Shown: positions 26,610 through 37,800, counted from the first letter of the stretch. The stretch is DNA of 64,000 nucleotides from Bin127 sp965221625 (GCA_965221625.1 OZ244903.1:1426001-1490000), one strand, 5' to 3'. Numbers and translations are program-made. Notes: generated from the sequence alone by a model not told the origin.

Positions 26610-29600
26610 TCACTGCCTAAGAATCTCGGCGATGTAGTTGTACTCGTCATTGGGCTCGGGAAAGAGGATGTGCTTACTGGCGAAGTCGCGATAGGACCAT
26701 GTGCCGTCGCCGTACCGCTCAACAACCTCATCGTAAGGAGTTGCGGACACTATGAATGAATCTAGCTCAACGTTCTTGTATGGCGAACGTGTGGCGATCT
26801 CTGAAGCCAAATCGGGTAGACGTTCATGAAGGCGCGCCTTTGAGTCGTGCACGTAGGCTCGAGCGTTCAGCAACCCGTGAGGTTCAATGAACACGATCCG
26901 TTGGTGGTTGGCTGACTTGATCCACATGATGAAGTCCGGGTAGAAGCCCTCGCTCTCGTAGAACCCAACGCCAGTGCCTCGGGACAGGTTTCGAAGCAGG
27001 AACAGTTCCCAATCCTTCGTCAGTTGTTCGCCGTGTGTCGCCCAGTAGGATCGCAGATCTTCGACGAAACTGCGCTCGGAATCCTGCAACCCCGGAGGTG
27101 ACGAAGTCATTTGATCGTTTTCGATCAGAAGGGGTTGGTAGAGGTGCCGGTCAAAGTGAATGCGCGGTAAGTCGTCCGTCTCGTCGTGGTACAGCTCGTT
27201 GCATTCTTCGATCAGCTTTTCCACCTCTTGAACAAGATTGGCATCGTGACGAGGAACGCTGACGGTGTAGCTTCCCGCTGAATCTCCAGATCCAGCGTTG
27301 AACCGCAAGTTTGGATCATGTTTGTCCAGTTTCCTGTAAGACAGGTTTTTGGACTCCCATGCGGTCTTGCGTCGTCGGTGTAGTGCATCGGCGTAGCTGC
27401 GCAGTATTCCGATGACGGCTTCCTGCAATCGCTCTCGGTCCTCCCACTTCTTGGGGCAAACGACCGACTCGTCTGCAACTAAGCGGTACGCTGCGTCACC
27501 GGCTTCCAGAATGCTTCGCAGATCTTCTGAACGCACCAGCATGTTGTCCAGACCCTTGGACTGTTTGTGCTCGAGCACTCCCTGATATGCGTGGCCCCAA
27601 TCGACCAGGTTGAGGTTTTCCGGAGGAATCGTGCGTACGGTGCCAGAACTGACGGTTGAAGGTATCGGGTCACCCGCCCCGCTGACTATCTGTTGCGCCG
27701 TTGCCGATGCCACTACCGAAACCGGATTGACCGATGGATCGAACTTCAGTGGCACTATCTCTTCTTGGATGAAGTCCTTCCCTTCATCCAATCGAGGGAT
27801 AACGAGGTCCCGATTCAAGAACTCCTCATTGGGGCGTATTGTTAGCGGAATCTGCACCGGTTCCCGAGTGTCTATACCCTCGTTCTCCAGGTACTCGCGG
27901 AACTGCACCATGTAGTTGGCCCGGAGAGCGAAGATGTCAAGTGTTTCCAAAATCCTGATGTTGTCGGGATGCGGACCGCGGTCAATGGCCGAACTGCGCT
28001 TCAATGACGTTCTGCGTCCTTTGAGCCGGACTCCCCGCCCGAACATCTGGATAATCTGCGAACCTTCGCTCCGGCCGATGTTGAGCAGTCCCATGTTGGA
28101 AACCCGCCACGAACTCCACCCTTCAATGAACTTACGGGAACCGACCAGCATCTCCACCGTTGAATCCGCCTCGTTGATGCGGTCGAAAAGCGAACCGTGG
28201 AAGGCGTCCTCGGTTAACGTGATGCCCGACTCGTCAGCATCTGCCAGCCCCTTGAAGCGGGACTTATCGCCAACATAGATGACGCCAAAATAATCATCAG
28301 CTCCCGCCGCCTTGATGCCCAACTCTCCGTCGCAACCTTGGAGGTCGACCAGTTGCAGGCCATCGCTGCTGCGAACGTGCATCACCTTATCCAACAGATC
28401 TAGATATATTTCCTCGGATGTCCTCGCCAAGTCACTCAGGCGGTTGAACCGGCCCGCGAATACGTCTTTGCCTGTTTCCGTATTCGTCAGACCGGACTGC
28501 TCACCCAGCAGGCGATTGATTGCGGCACAAGTCCAGTTCGGGTTGCTCAACACTCGATTCAGGAACTGGGTCACGGTCAAAACGTCGCTGCGGGACCGCC
28601 CCTCCTCCCGACGCACGGCGTTTACGCTGCTGCCAATAAAGGCCCAAAGGGGCCTCTCAATGTTGTAAGGACGCAGTTCGACCGATTTCTCATCGAACAC
28701 CAACTGCTGTTGGTAGAAGGACAGCAAGTTGCCCATCATTAGGAGGTCAGTTTGATCCTCGGCCGACTCCTGTTGGAGATTGAGTATGTGGAAGTCCTTG
28801 CCGTAGCCGTCCTGGTAGAAGTGGCGGTATGAGTAGTCGAAGGCGATGCACTTCCCGTATTCGGTTAGCAAGCCGTCGTTGTTCGCCGCCGCCAGTGCCT
28901 GACCGAATGTGGCACTGTACTCGAAGGTAAAGCCGGTTTCGGCGAGCTTTTCGCGCACCGACCGCCACGCCTCACCGCCGGATCCCTTGTGTCCTTCGTC
29001 GACGAAGATCAGGTTGTTGCCCTCCAGAGCCTCAACCGGAATGCTGGCTCCCTCGCCCCGCTTGTCTAACGTCAGCTTGGTGATTTCGGTCACCTTGACG
29101 GTCGCACCTGAATGCAGCAAGCTTACCGGTTCATTTTGGTCAAAACGGGTCGCCGGTATGCCCGAGGCGTGGAGTTCATCTAGGTGCTGCTGACTGAGGC
29201 CCTCGTTGGGCGTAACCAGCAGGATGTTGTCGAGGGGGTCCTTGTTGTAGTGCATGAACTGGCGATAGTGGAGATGCAGCAGCAGCGTCTTGCCGCTGCC
29301 AGTTGCCATCCAAAATGCCAACTTGGACAGCTCCTCGGGACTGAAGTGCTCCCAGCGATCATCGGTGGTGCTGCGCTGGTTGTGTTCGGCGACGAAGCGG
29401 TTCAATGTGGGTAGCAAGTGCACCGTACGGTTGCAGTGCCAGTCGAGGTACATCTCGGTGTAGAGTGCCGCCAGGTATTGGAAGTAGCGGAGGGTGATTG
29501 GTTCAACTCGCCCTCGATTCATTGCCGTCAGGTGGTCACGGATGTTGCCGTCGTATCGTAGGAGGTCGGGTACGGTAAGGCCGCTGAACCGTTGGGAGCG

Positions 29601-29786
29601 GCTTTCGAGGTGAAGGCTGACATAACTGCGACCTTCTTCATTGAGTCCTTCGTTGACGTGCTTGATGTCGCCCAGCAGTTCGCGGGTATCACCGTAGCCA
29701 AGCAGTTGATGTAGCCAAGCCAGCAACGATAGCCGGCGTTCAAGCCGGACGTAGCCTCTTTGGTTAGCGCGGCGACGGGGTGGCAT
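26610..29786 (-). CDS. type III restriction enzyme, Res-like helicase-nuclease subunit
   Basis: 1058 residues. Superfamily 2 helicase motifs are visible: Walker A A-T-G-S-G-K-T (161-167), D-E-G-H (263-266), S-A-T-F-G, and the motif VI region QMFGRGVRLKGR. A C-terminal P-D-F (950-952) followed by F-I-E-P-H (E967) fits a PD-(D/E)xK-like nuclease core of the kind seen in type III Res subunits, although the Lys position is not obvious. The protein would translocate or scan DNA with ATP and cut together with the Mod subunit encoded 30 bases upstream. The 5' part (about 100 residues before the helicase) is unassigned. Alternative: a stand-alone helicase partner of the methylase. Confidence 0.85.
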   Translation of the reverse strand: MPPRRRANQRGYVRLERRLSLLAWLHQLLGYGDTRELLGDIKHVNEGLNEEGRSYVSLHLESRSQRFSGLTVPDLLRYDGNIRDHLTAMNRGRVEPITLRYFQYLAALYTEMYLDWHCNRTVHLLPTLNRFVAEHNQRSTTDDRWEHFSPEELSKLAFWMATGSGKTLLLHLHYRQFMHYNKDPLDNILLVTPNEGLSQQHLDELHASGIPATRFDQNEPVSLLHSGATVKVTEITKLTLDKRGEGASIPVEALEGNNLIFVDEGHKGSGGEAWRSVREKLAETGFTFEYSATFGQALAAANNDGLLTEYGKCIAFDYSYRHFYQDGYGKDFHILNLQQESAEDQTDLLMMGNLLSFYQQQLVFDEKSVELRPYNIERPLWAFIGSSVNAVRREEGRSRSDVLTVTQFLNRVLSNPNWTCAAINRLLGEQSGLTNTETGKDVFAGRFNRLSDLARTSEEIYLDLLDKVMHVRSSDGLQLVDLQGCDGELGIKAAGADDYFGVIYVGDKSRFKGLADADESGITLTEDAFHGSLFDRINEADSTVEMLVGSRKFIEGWSSWRVSNMGLLNIGRSEGSQIIQMFGRGVRLKGRRTSLKRSSAIDRGPHPDNIRILETLDIFALRANYMVQFREYLENEGIDTREPVQIPLTIRPNEEFLNRDLVIPRLDEGKDFIQEEIVPLKFDPSVNPVSVVASATAQQIVSGAGDPIPSTVSSGTVRTIPPENLNLVDWGHAYQGVLEHKQSKGLDNMLVRSEDLRSILEAGDAAYRLVADESVVCPKKWEDRERLQEAVIGILRSYADALHRRRKTAWESKNLSYRKLDKHDPNLRFNAGSGDSAGSYTVSVPRHDANLVQEVEKLIEECNELYHDETDDLPRIHFDRHLYQPLLIENDQMTSSPPGLQDSERSFVEDLRSYWATHGEQLTKDWELFLLRNLSRGTGVGFYESEGFYPDFIMWIKSANHQRIVFIEPHGLLNARAYVHDSKARLHERLPDLASEIATRSPYKNVELDSFIVSATPYDEVVERYGDGTWSYRDFASKHILFPEPNDEYNYIAEILRQ

Positions 29787-29816
29787 TTGGTGATCCAGAC
29801 GGCGGGCAGACGGTTC

Positions 29817-32800
29817 TCATGCGTTGACGCCGGCGAACATTCGTGCCTTGAACATAGGTTCGAGGGGTTTGGCACCGGGAATGCAAGAATCGCCGTTGAC
29901 GTAGACAACGTCGGTGCCACCCGTAATTTCCCGCTGCTCGACGAATTCCCGATCCCGCTCGAAGTCGTCGTCGCTCCAACTGTCTGTTTCGCGCCAGACA
30001 ACCGCCACCTCCCGTCCTGGTGCTTCCCGAGGTTCACCTCGGTAGACCAAGTAGCGGCGGCCGTCGTCATGGAAGACGCGCCGGGTACGCACTTTCAACC
30101 CCAGCAGAAAGTTGAAGGTTTCCGGCAGGTCAACAGGCCGTTCCTGTTTCTCTCCGTTGACGTGGACTCGCAGGCGATAGCTGAATGGGCGGGTAAGCTT
30201 GGCTGGATTGAGCAGTGTTTCGCTGTCCTTGGTTTCCCAGTTGAGCATGTACTTCAACAGGTAGCTCTCGTCGGTTTCGGTGAAGGGCAGTCGCCCGGCA
30301 CCTGAGTCGAACTCGATGCTATCCAAGGCATCCTCGTAAGACTCGAGGCGTAGGTACTCGACAATCCTGGGCGAGCGTTCAGCCTCTTCTGCGGTGGCTT
30401 CACGTTGGGGCTTGCCCCGTTTCCATTCCGGGGCGAAGGTAATCTTCTTGATTCGGGGCAGCAACACCGTGTCGAAATATCCGCCCATCTCCACCAGAAT
30501 GAACTTCCGCGCTTGACCGTCCTCCCGGTTCAGATTGATAACTGCATGTCCGGTGGTACCTGACCCGGCAAAATAATCTAAGACGCAATTACTTGCTATT
30601 TCGTCTCGTGTAGATAATCGAACTGAGTCCTCTACGGTATGGATGGACTTCGGGAAGTCGAACACCTTAGTGCCGAAAATATTATTGAGAAACCTTGAAC
30701 CAAAACTATTGGAGTTATATTTCTTGCTGTCCCAAACAGTCTTGTAATTGAAAGCAGTTTTGCGTCGAATAACATCCCAGATCTTTCTCGACCTGTTCCA
30801 TTGCACAGTTAGCTCGCCTTGAATCTTTTCAACGTTTCTTCTACTAAAGACCCATTTGCGTTCCAGTCCTTGCGCATCAATCGGGTAGATAGCTATCGTC
30901 CCATCTTCCATCGACACATTCGGACTCGAGGGATGAAACTCGTCATCACAGACCTCACCGAAACCGACAATGACCTGTTCCTTCGCGTACACGGGGTAAA
31001 AGCAGTTGGCGGCGTCTTGGCGTAGATGACTTCCCGTTGATACGTCTCTCAGAGGACGGATATCTGGAGACATTGGTCTGTCCTCCAGCCCAACTGATCG
31101 ATGGCCTTGTGGATAAACGAAATACGCGAATTCATTGGTATAGGAAAAATTGTCTCCCTGGACGCCGCCCGGATTGTGCACAACAGATACGCATGTTTTC
31201 AGATGGTCAGGAAAGAGGTAATCCAATAGCAAGCCAAGCTTCTCTTGTTCGTTGTCGTCGATGGCCACCGCAAAGACAGAAGTAGGACTCTGTAATGCAC
31301 GAGCAATCTCGATCCTGTTTGCTACGAGGCTAAGCCAAGAAGAATGCTTGTATTCGTTCTTGTAGATGATTTCTGTTGCCTTTGCGTTATACGGCGGGTC
31401 GATATACACACACTGAACGCTTTCTCGGTATCCTTCTTCAAGGGTTCGTAATGCCTGCCAGTTCTCGCTGTGTATCAACAGTCCATCGGTTGTGTCGCCC
31501 AAGTTTGGGAACGAAGCCAAGAGATGATCGACGAATTCGCCGTCGTAGTGCTTGGTGTCGACAACCAGAGTGGGGTGGGCGTCGAAGAAGTTGGCACTTC
31601 GATCGCTGTCATCTACGTTGAACAGGTCCCGCCATTCAGCCCATTGGGGTTCGTTGGCGGCGATGTCCGGGTAGAACTCCGGGGCGATCTGGCCCAAGGT
31701 GATGCAGTACTGGGTCTCGGTGACGAACTTCCGTTTCTCCCAGAGCAGTTTTTGGTAATCCTCGATCTGGGCGAGGAATTCGATGATCCGACTGCCCACC
31801 GACTTGGTCAACCTCAGCTCCTGGAACCAACCTCCGGCGAGATCCTCACCTGCAGCGATCAGGTTGTCGAGGTTGAGTGCCTCGTTCTTCAGGTAGAAGT
31901 CCAACTCCCGGTTTAGGAAACCGGCCAGGTCTTTATGGATGAAGAAATCGGAGTTGTTGCGTCGGACGTACCGGCGTAGGTGGTGTTCTAGCAGAGGAAC
32001 CGGAGCTTCCCCTTCTCTGCGGTGTTCACCGGTCAGGGCCGCCAAAGGTGCATCGATCGAGAGTCGCTGCGGAATTGCCGCCACTGCTTCTTTGATGATG
32101 GCGTCCTGCTGATTGCGTTTGCCGTACTTGGCAGTTTCTGAGCCGGTTAGGGGGCGGTACTCGAAGGGAATGGTGACTGTTTTGGCGGCCGAGTCCCAGT
32201 ATGTCTCGGGCACTAGGGGAATGAAGAATCGTCGGTCACCTTTGACGTTATTCTGCTCGATGTCGGCGTTGTGCAAACGGAAATGCACCGCCACGCCGTT
32301 GGGTGCTTTCCAGTCGTAGTTGCGAAAATGCTCGTCGGTCTTGACGTAGTACTGGTCGCTGTTGGCCCAGTGGAGGTAAACCTCCTCGCCGTTATAGGGG
32401 ATGGCGTATCGGTTATTGCGCCCGTAGCGTCGCTTGGAGATGAAGTCGCCGTCTTCGTAATAGCGATTGAAGAAGGTGTACAGGTGGTTGTAGATGCTGG
32501 CTTCAACGACGTCGCGGCTTCGGCTGCGATCGGCGGCCCGATCCCGAGCAGCTAGGTATTGCTTTCCAATCAGTGAGTTTCGGTAAGTCTCAGTCAAGTC
32601 GCCGTCGTCGCGCAAAGCGACCGGTCCGAGGGTCTTCAATACGTTCTGTCGGGCTTGCTCGAAATCTGCTTCCGCGCGAACCTGTTGCGCCAACGGGCCG
32701 GCACCCAACTCATCATCGACCAACTTCGGCAGTCTCTCGCTGATGAACTGCTCCACGACTTCCCGCTTGTGGTTCATGATCCGGTAGATGCCGAAATCCA

Positions 32801-32888
32801 AGTCGGCGCAGTCGAACTGAAACAACTCCCGGAGCAGTGCCTGGAATTTGGCAAGATTCTTGCTATTGGCGGTAGCCTCGATTGTCAT
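29817..32888 (-). CDS. type III restriction-modification, Mod-like adenine methylase subunit
   Basis: 1023 residues. The methylase motifs are in the beta-class (permuted) order: catalytic D-P-P-Y at 497-500 precedes the SAM motif D-Y-F-A-G-S-G-T-T-G at 771-780. This is the order of type III Mod subunits. The first about 470 residues have no recognised enzyme motif and are far longer than in classic Mod such as EcoP1I. The part between the motifs (about 570-750) is the likely target recognition domain. It would methylate adenine on one strand and supply specificity to the Res-like subunit downstream. The base composition around 30.6-31.4 kb (target recognition part) is more AT-rich than the flanks, as often seen in exchanged recognition domains. 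Confidence 0.87.
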   Translation of the reverse strand: MTIEATANSKNLAKFQALLRELFQFDCADLDFGIYRIMNHKREVVEQFISERLPKLVDDELGAGPLAQQVRAEADFEQARQNVLKTLGPVALRDDGDLTETYRNSLIGKQYLAARDRAADRSRSRDVVEASIYNHLYTFFNRYYEDGDFISKRRYGRNNRYAIPYNGEEVYLHWANSDQYYVKTDEHFRNYDWKAPNGVAVHFRLHNADIEQNNVKGDRRFFIPLVPETYWDSAAKTVTIPFEYRPLTGSETAKYGKRNQQDAIIKEAVAAIPQRLSIDAPLAALTGEHRREGEAPVPLLEHHLRRYVRRNNSDFFIHKDLAGFLNRELDFYLKNEALNLDNLIAAGEDLAGGWFQELRLTKSVGSRIIEFLAQIEDYQKLLWEKRKFVTETQYCITLGQIAPEFYPDIAANEPQWAEWRDLFNVDDSDRSANFFDAHPTLVVDTKHYDGEFVDHLLASFPNLGDTTDGLLIHSENWQALRTLEEGYRESVQCVYIDPPYNAKATEIIYKNEYKHSSWLSLVANRIEIARALQSPTSVFAVAIDDNEQEKLGLLLDYLFPDHLKTCVSVVHNPGGVQGDNFSYTNEFAYFVYPQGHRSVGLEDRPMSPDIRPLRDVSTGSHLRQDAANCFYPVYAKEQVIVGFGEVCDDEFHPSSPNVSMEDGTIAIYPIDAQGLERKWVFSRRNVEKIQGELTVQWNRSRKIWDVIRRKTAFNYKTVWDSKKYNSNSFGSRFLNNIFGTKVFDFPKSIHTVEDSVRLSTRDEIASNCVLDYFAGSGTTGHAVINLNREDGQARKFILVEMGGYFDTVLLPRIKKITFAPEWKRGKPQREATAEEAERSPRIVEYLRLESYEDALDSIEFDSGAGRLPFTETDESYLLKYMLNWETKDSETLLNPAKLTRPFSYRLRVHVNGEKQERPVDLPETFNFLLGLKVRTRRVFHDDGRRYLVYRGEPREAPGREVAVVWRETDSWSDDDFERDREFVEQREITGGTDVVYVNGDSCIPGAKPLEPMFKARMFAGVNA

Positions 32889-33231
32889 CGCTGCCTTTTG
32901 TCTAAAGCGGGAATGGGCACGGTTGGGGGCACGGCACCCTTTGACATGGGAATTTTAACGCCCATGCTTTGCGCGGAGAGAAAAGCATGGCGATCCGTAG
33001 ATTTCGTCACCATTAACTACTGCACGCCTCGGCACCCCAACAAACGCAACTGCTTGGCGAAAGATTGATGTGGGGTGCGTCATCCGTCCTGTGAAGGACT
33101 TCTCACTCGCCTAGTTCGACGGGGACAGTACATCGATATCAGAATAGGGTTTACGATCTGACGGTTTACGTCAGGTACTCCAAGCCATCCATTAGGAAAT
33201 CACGACACAGCAGTCAGTTCTTCGCGCTTGT
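32889..33231. other. intergenic region upstream of the Mod gene, with inverted repeat
   Basis: No gene is supported. It holds the probable promoter region of the Mod/Res pair (minus strand) and the 3' flank of the terminase gene. A perfect 9-bp inverted repeat lies at 32962-32990. Short open frames crossing it are antisense to the Mod gene and were not accepted. Confidence 0.5.
32962..32990. repeat. 9-bp perfect inverted repeat upstream of the type III Mod gene
   Basis: Arms CCATGCTTT (32962-32970) and AAAGCATGG (32982-32990) are perfect reverse complements, 11 bases apart. It is 74 bases upstream of the Mod start codon, a place where an operator or a transcript hairpin could control the R-M genes. 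There is no T-run after either arm. Confidence 0.5.
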
Positions 33232-34677
33232 TCAGTGCTGCACGATCCAGACGGTTGGATCGACGTTGGGGACGTTGGAGAAGGCGAGCATCAGGGCGTC
33301 TGCTTTGTCGGGTGATGGCTGTCCCGATGACCTCAACGCCTGTTTGTCTTCTAGACGGATCTGACCTCGAGAGGTGAATGAGTAGCGGAGTGATGCCAGT
33401 TGGGAAATGAGTTCTTGGTCTTCAGGTATGGCGACGTCGCCTTGCTGGAAACGCAAACGCAGTCCGTCGAACAACTCGGCGCGCAGGTTGGCGTATCGTT
33501 CCGGATCTCGCGGTCGCTGTCCGCCGTTGATGCCGATCGCTTCGATGCCGCCGATCTCGTTCATGCGATCGAGTACACCGCCGCCGAGTCCGACTTCATC
33601 GACATAGATCGCATCGACTTGATGTTGTCTCGCCTGTTTCAATGCCCATCCAGTGGTTTCCATGATGTCCGACTTTGCCAGTTCATCAAGGTGCAACACG
33701 ACCGGCCCCTTGCGAATGCAAGTGACCGATTTGTCGTCGCCGAATCTTGCGACGTCGACGCCCATCACCGTTAGATCGTCTTGGCTTTCTGCGAAGTTCC
33801 TTTGTGTGGCGGCTTCGATTTGGTAGAGCGGAATCAATGTGTCCGCGGCGTTCGAAGGGAACTCGCCGAGGACGCGGATTTGGTACTCGGGATGGTCTTT
33901 GCCCCAGTGTTGTTCGGCGTATTTCACCCAGTCGGGCGTTACCAATCCAGAAGGCGATCCGGTGCCTACGGTCGCGGCGACTAAGTCTTTGTCTGACGTG
34001 CTTGTGTCAACGGTGTCTTGCTGTATCGACGCGCCGGATTGCATTGCCGGCGTATCGAAGGCTGAGATGTGTATCGTGTTCCAGAGTTTGCGGTTTCTGT
34101 GAAATGCATCGTAGAAGACGCCGGATAGCGAATTTGGGTTCCCAATGAGTAGGATCTTGGCGTCTTTGGACGTGATTGAGCCGACGATGGCGTTGAAGAT
34201 TGTTGTGCTGACCCCGGATGCCTCGTCGACGACGAAGAGGATGTGCGTTTGGTGGAATCCTTGGAATCGCTCTGCCGTATTCGTCGAGAAACCGAATGCG
34301 TAGTGTCGTTCAGCGAGTTCGAGCCGAGTCTTGCTCAGTTTGCCGCCGATGAGTTCACGGTTGTTGCGGTGGATGTCTCGAATCTCGCGCCAGAGCAGGT
34401 CTTCGACCTGACGTTGGGTTGGGGCAGTAGTGATGACGATGGCGTCGTCGTTACTCATCAACCACCAAACGACAACGTGGGCGGCGACGTAGGTCTTACC
34501 CGATCCGTTGCATGACCGCACGGCGACGAATCGATGGTCGCGTAACGCGAGCAGAATGTCGACTTGCTTCTGCCACGGCGTCGCACCCAAACTGTCTCGA
34601 ACGAAACCTACCGGGTCTTTTCGCCATTGACCGCGCTGCACGACGGCGTCGCCCGCGGCCATTCCACGGTCCGCCAT
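33232..34677 (-). CDS. phage-type terminase large subunit (orphan)
   Basis: About 481 residues with both domains of a DNA-packaging motor. ATPase: Walker A S-C-N-G-S-G-K-T (55-62), Walker B F-V-V-D-E-A (148-153). Nuclease of RNase H fold: acidic residues in M-G-V-D-V-A-R-F-G-D-D (D307), Y-V-D-E-V-G (D359) and D-K-A-D-A-L (D459) fit the metal-binding triad. All key residues seem intact. The ATG at 34677 is used; a GTG at 34704 would add nine residues. In phages this enzyme cuts and pumps DNA into a capsid with a portal and small subunit. None of those, nor capsid or tail genes, is visible in the window. A prophage remnant, a gene-transfer-agent piece or a defence-island passenger are all possible. 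Confidence 0.85.
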   Translation of the reverse strand: MADRGMAAGDAVVQRGQWRKDPVGFVRDSLGATPWQKQVDILLALRDHRFVAVRSCNGSGKTYVAAHVVVWWLMSNDDAIVITTAPTQRQVEDLLWREIRDIHRNNRELIGGKLSKTRLELAERHYAFGFSTNTAERFQGFHQTHILFVVDEASGVSTTIFNAIVGSITSKDAKILLIGNPNSLSGVFYDAFHRNRKLWNTIHISAFDTPAMQSGASIQQDTVDTSTSDKDLVAATVGTGSPSGLVTPDWVKYAEQHWGKDHPEYQIRVLGEFPSNAADTLIPLYQIEAATQRNFAESQDDLTVMGVDVARFGDDKSVTCIRKGPVVLHLDELAKSDIMETTGWALKQARQHQVDAIYVDEVGLGGGVLDRMNEIGGIEAIGINGGQRPRDPERYANLRAELFDGLRLRFQQGDVAIPEDQELISQLASLRYSFTSRGQIRLEDKQALRSSGQPSPDKADALMLAFSNVPNVDPTVWIVQH

Positions 34678-34803
34678 ATTTGCAGACCCCCCTACTCCAC
34701 GCACCCATGGTGAATCCGCACCAATAACTTGATGCTAGCACTAATGTAGTGCTACTTCACGATCGAACGATGCCGTTAGTCGCGTAGTCGGATTCCGCAA
34801 GGG

Positions 34804-37800
34804 CTACTCGACCGAGATCAACTCTAGCAGGTCTCTCGGGAGCTCAAAATCTGGATCTGGTCGACCGTTTTGCGCCTCGACACGGTACGCCGTGCAAGTG
34901 TCGGTGATCGATCTTGATGGAGGCAACTCCCAGATTGCTTGGTATGCGCTGACTTCAAAGTCGTTGATCAAGCTGAAATGCATTTCGCCGTTGACGTTCG
35001 ACCAATGACGTTTGGCGGTCTGACTCGATGCTTCGATGGATAATCGCACCTCGTTGCCGTCAACGAACTCGACCGTCGGATCTTGCGCGCCATCGGCGGC
35101 GTGAAGCAGATCGAGGGGTCCGGTGTAGTCCACCATCCAACCTTGGAGAAGGTCGACATAGGCGACCTCTACCCAATCACTCTCTAGGTTGGCGAAGTAT
35201 CTCGGTTTGCGCTCGAGATGACTGTGGTAGTCGAGCACCAGATACTGTTCGGCTCCGTCTTGGAAGTGTTGCCAATGTCCGCCGAAGTAATCTCGGATGG
35301 GACCGATGTCGCCGTTGCGGTTGAACGTGCCGTATCGATAGTCTGCGTTCTCGAAATCGTTTCCGCATTCTCCCCAACCGCCGGAGACTTCGTAGAGCAT
35401 GCTGGGTTGCAACTTCAAAGCATCCAATGCCCGTTGGTTCGGCCAATCTTCAAGCAGATCTGCGGTTACGGTTTCGATGATTGGTCCCGGGAACTCCCAG
35501 TCGACGTCGTATTCGAGACTTCTGGCTGCGATTCTGTAGGAGCATCCGACGTAAGCGAAGTAATCCGCCTTAAAGTCGACCAGGCTTGCAGTCTCGGCAT
35601 CGACCGAGAATCTTGCGCGGACGCGATGGTACACGCCGGGATGTTCGAAGTCAGTTTCAATCGAGAGGTAACGGCCGTCGCTGGTTTTTATTCGATAGTC
35701 ATTTGGTTTGGCTTCGCGCAAGGTGCGCCGCATTAGGTTGAGTGGATTGACGAAAGTGTGGGCGTATGCATGGTCGAAGAAGTCTTCATCCAACTGCTTC
35801 CAATCGCCTCCCTTGCGGATGAACCCTGTCCAAGGTGGCGTGATGCGGTAGATCTCGGTCGAACCTCTACTGTAGTGGCTCCACTCGCCGTACTCATTAA
35901 CCGAGGTCCGTGGTCCAATGGATGCGGGCAGGTTGAACTGTCCGGAGATTACGGTGGCAGCGCGGTAACTGTCGTGGCAGCCGGACGCCCAACCGCCGTC
36001 GGCTTCGAACCTGACGGCACTGGTTGAGCGCAAAGTCTCGTAGGCTTTGATCAAGAGATCGCTTGCGACAGTTTCGACATTGATCGGTGGGTCAAGAAGT
36101 TCGTCGCTCAAGACGATCAACTCTCGCACTTCGTCATGGGTCATTCCGGGTTTGACCGCCGGGTGGTAGAGCAGTCCGAAGATTGCGAGATCCCAAGGGG
36201 ACATCCGCGAGTTCGGGAACAGTTGGTGGTAGCTCATGATGCTGTCGGCGACGATTGGATGCCCGTCCATGCCCATGGCGTGAAGCAGTTCGTGAATTGC
36301 CGTGTCCAAGACGGATGCGCGCAGGTCGGGATTATTTTCGATATCCCCACCGGAATCATCACGGTAACGCAAGGTAACGGTGGCTTTGGTAATTGGTCGT
36401 CCTTCGTCCGGGTCCTCGTAGCCGGCACATCCGAGCGACCAATCTGGGCAACGCGCTTCGTACGCGCGCTCACCGAGACCTACGCGCGCCAATATGTTGG
36501 CCTCTGAGGCACGATTGGCGGTTCCAAAATCGACACCGAGGATAGGTTCTAGGTATTCCAGAGCATCGTCCAACACCGCGACATACTCTGCGGGTCCGGT
36601 TGACCACACTTTGATTGGTTGGTGGTGGTCCCATTTCTTGATCGTGTGGAAACCGAAGGTTGCACATCCGTATTCGATGTCAGACGTGCCGTGATGGGGA
36701 GTCACATCGGAAAAGCACTCCCAGATTGCGCGCTCAACGCCGAGGATCTTATCTGGCACAGTAAAATTCGCGTAGACGCTCTCAAAACCCGATGGCGCGA
36801 TTTGCAGAGAGTTGGTTCCCATCGGCAGGCGCATCGTTACGGTCGAAACGGTCGGACCGAAACCGCCTTCAATCGAGGTGATGATCGTCTCTAGGCACGG
36901 TTCATCGGGTTGTCCCGAACATCCGATTGCCACCTCGATCGGTTCGTTTCTCGGCTCACTCCCTTTGTTGACGAGCTGCAGTTCGACGGATACATCCGCA
37001 GTGCCGTCAGACCAGTAACCGACAACGGAGTATTCGAGAACGCGCACTGCAATCAGTTCGCGTGGCGGTGCGGGCAGCGCGAGGGAGAATTGGTCGACGT
37101 TGTTGGATCCCCAACGAAATGTGTCCTCCAATGCACCAGCGTAGACGTTTCCTGAGAACGCGCCACCTTCCAACACCTTCAAACTAAGCTCGAAAGGCAC
37201 GATCTCCGCGGGATCAATCTCCGCGATGATTGTCGAAGCTTGGCAGGATTGGTCTTGGTTACCGGTACAGACTGCGCCAAGTGCCAAATCCGTGATGGCG
37301 GTCGCACCTAGGTTTTCGACTGTCAGTCCCAAGTTGACGATCGAAACTATCCTCCCGCTGTCGTCTCGTTCGTAGTCGACAAACTCGGCGTAGTTGAATT
37401 GAGTGCGTAGCTGCGTGTGTTCGATCTCTGCGGTCAAAGTCGCAGTTTCGTCGCCATTCGTAACACTGCGTTCCTGAGCCGCAACCGAGAGTGTCAACTC
37501 GTAGCCGCCGCTCGGAATCGGGAGATTGACGCTAACGGGTGAAACCTCGGCAATTGAGAGCATCGAATCTGGCAATACTGTGGTGTAGCTTCCGGGAGAG
37601 CCGAAGAAGTCGCCGACGTCGTCTGCCACCGGTACCCAACTTGCTTGCAACGAGATTTGCGAAGCGTCGATGTTGCCGTAGTTGGTGACGGCAAGGTCGA
37701 GAACCACAAATTCTTCGGGCATCAACGTCCATTCCAGGACTTCCAACGCCAAGTCGACAACCCGAACTGAAACTTCAACGAGGCGTTGAGATTCACCGAC

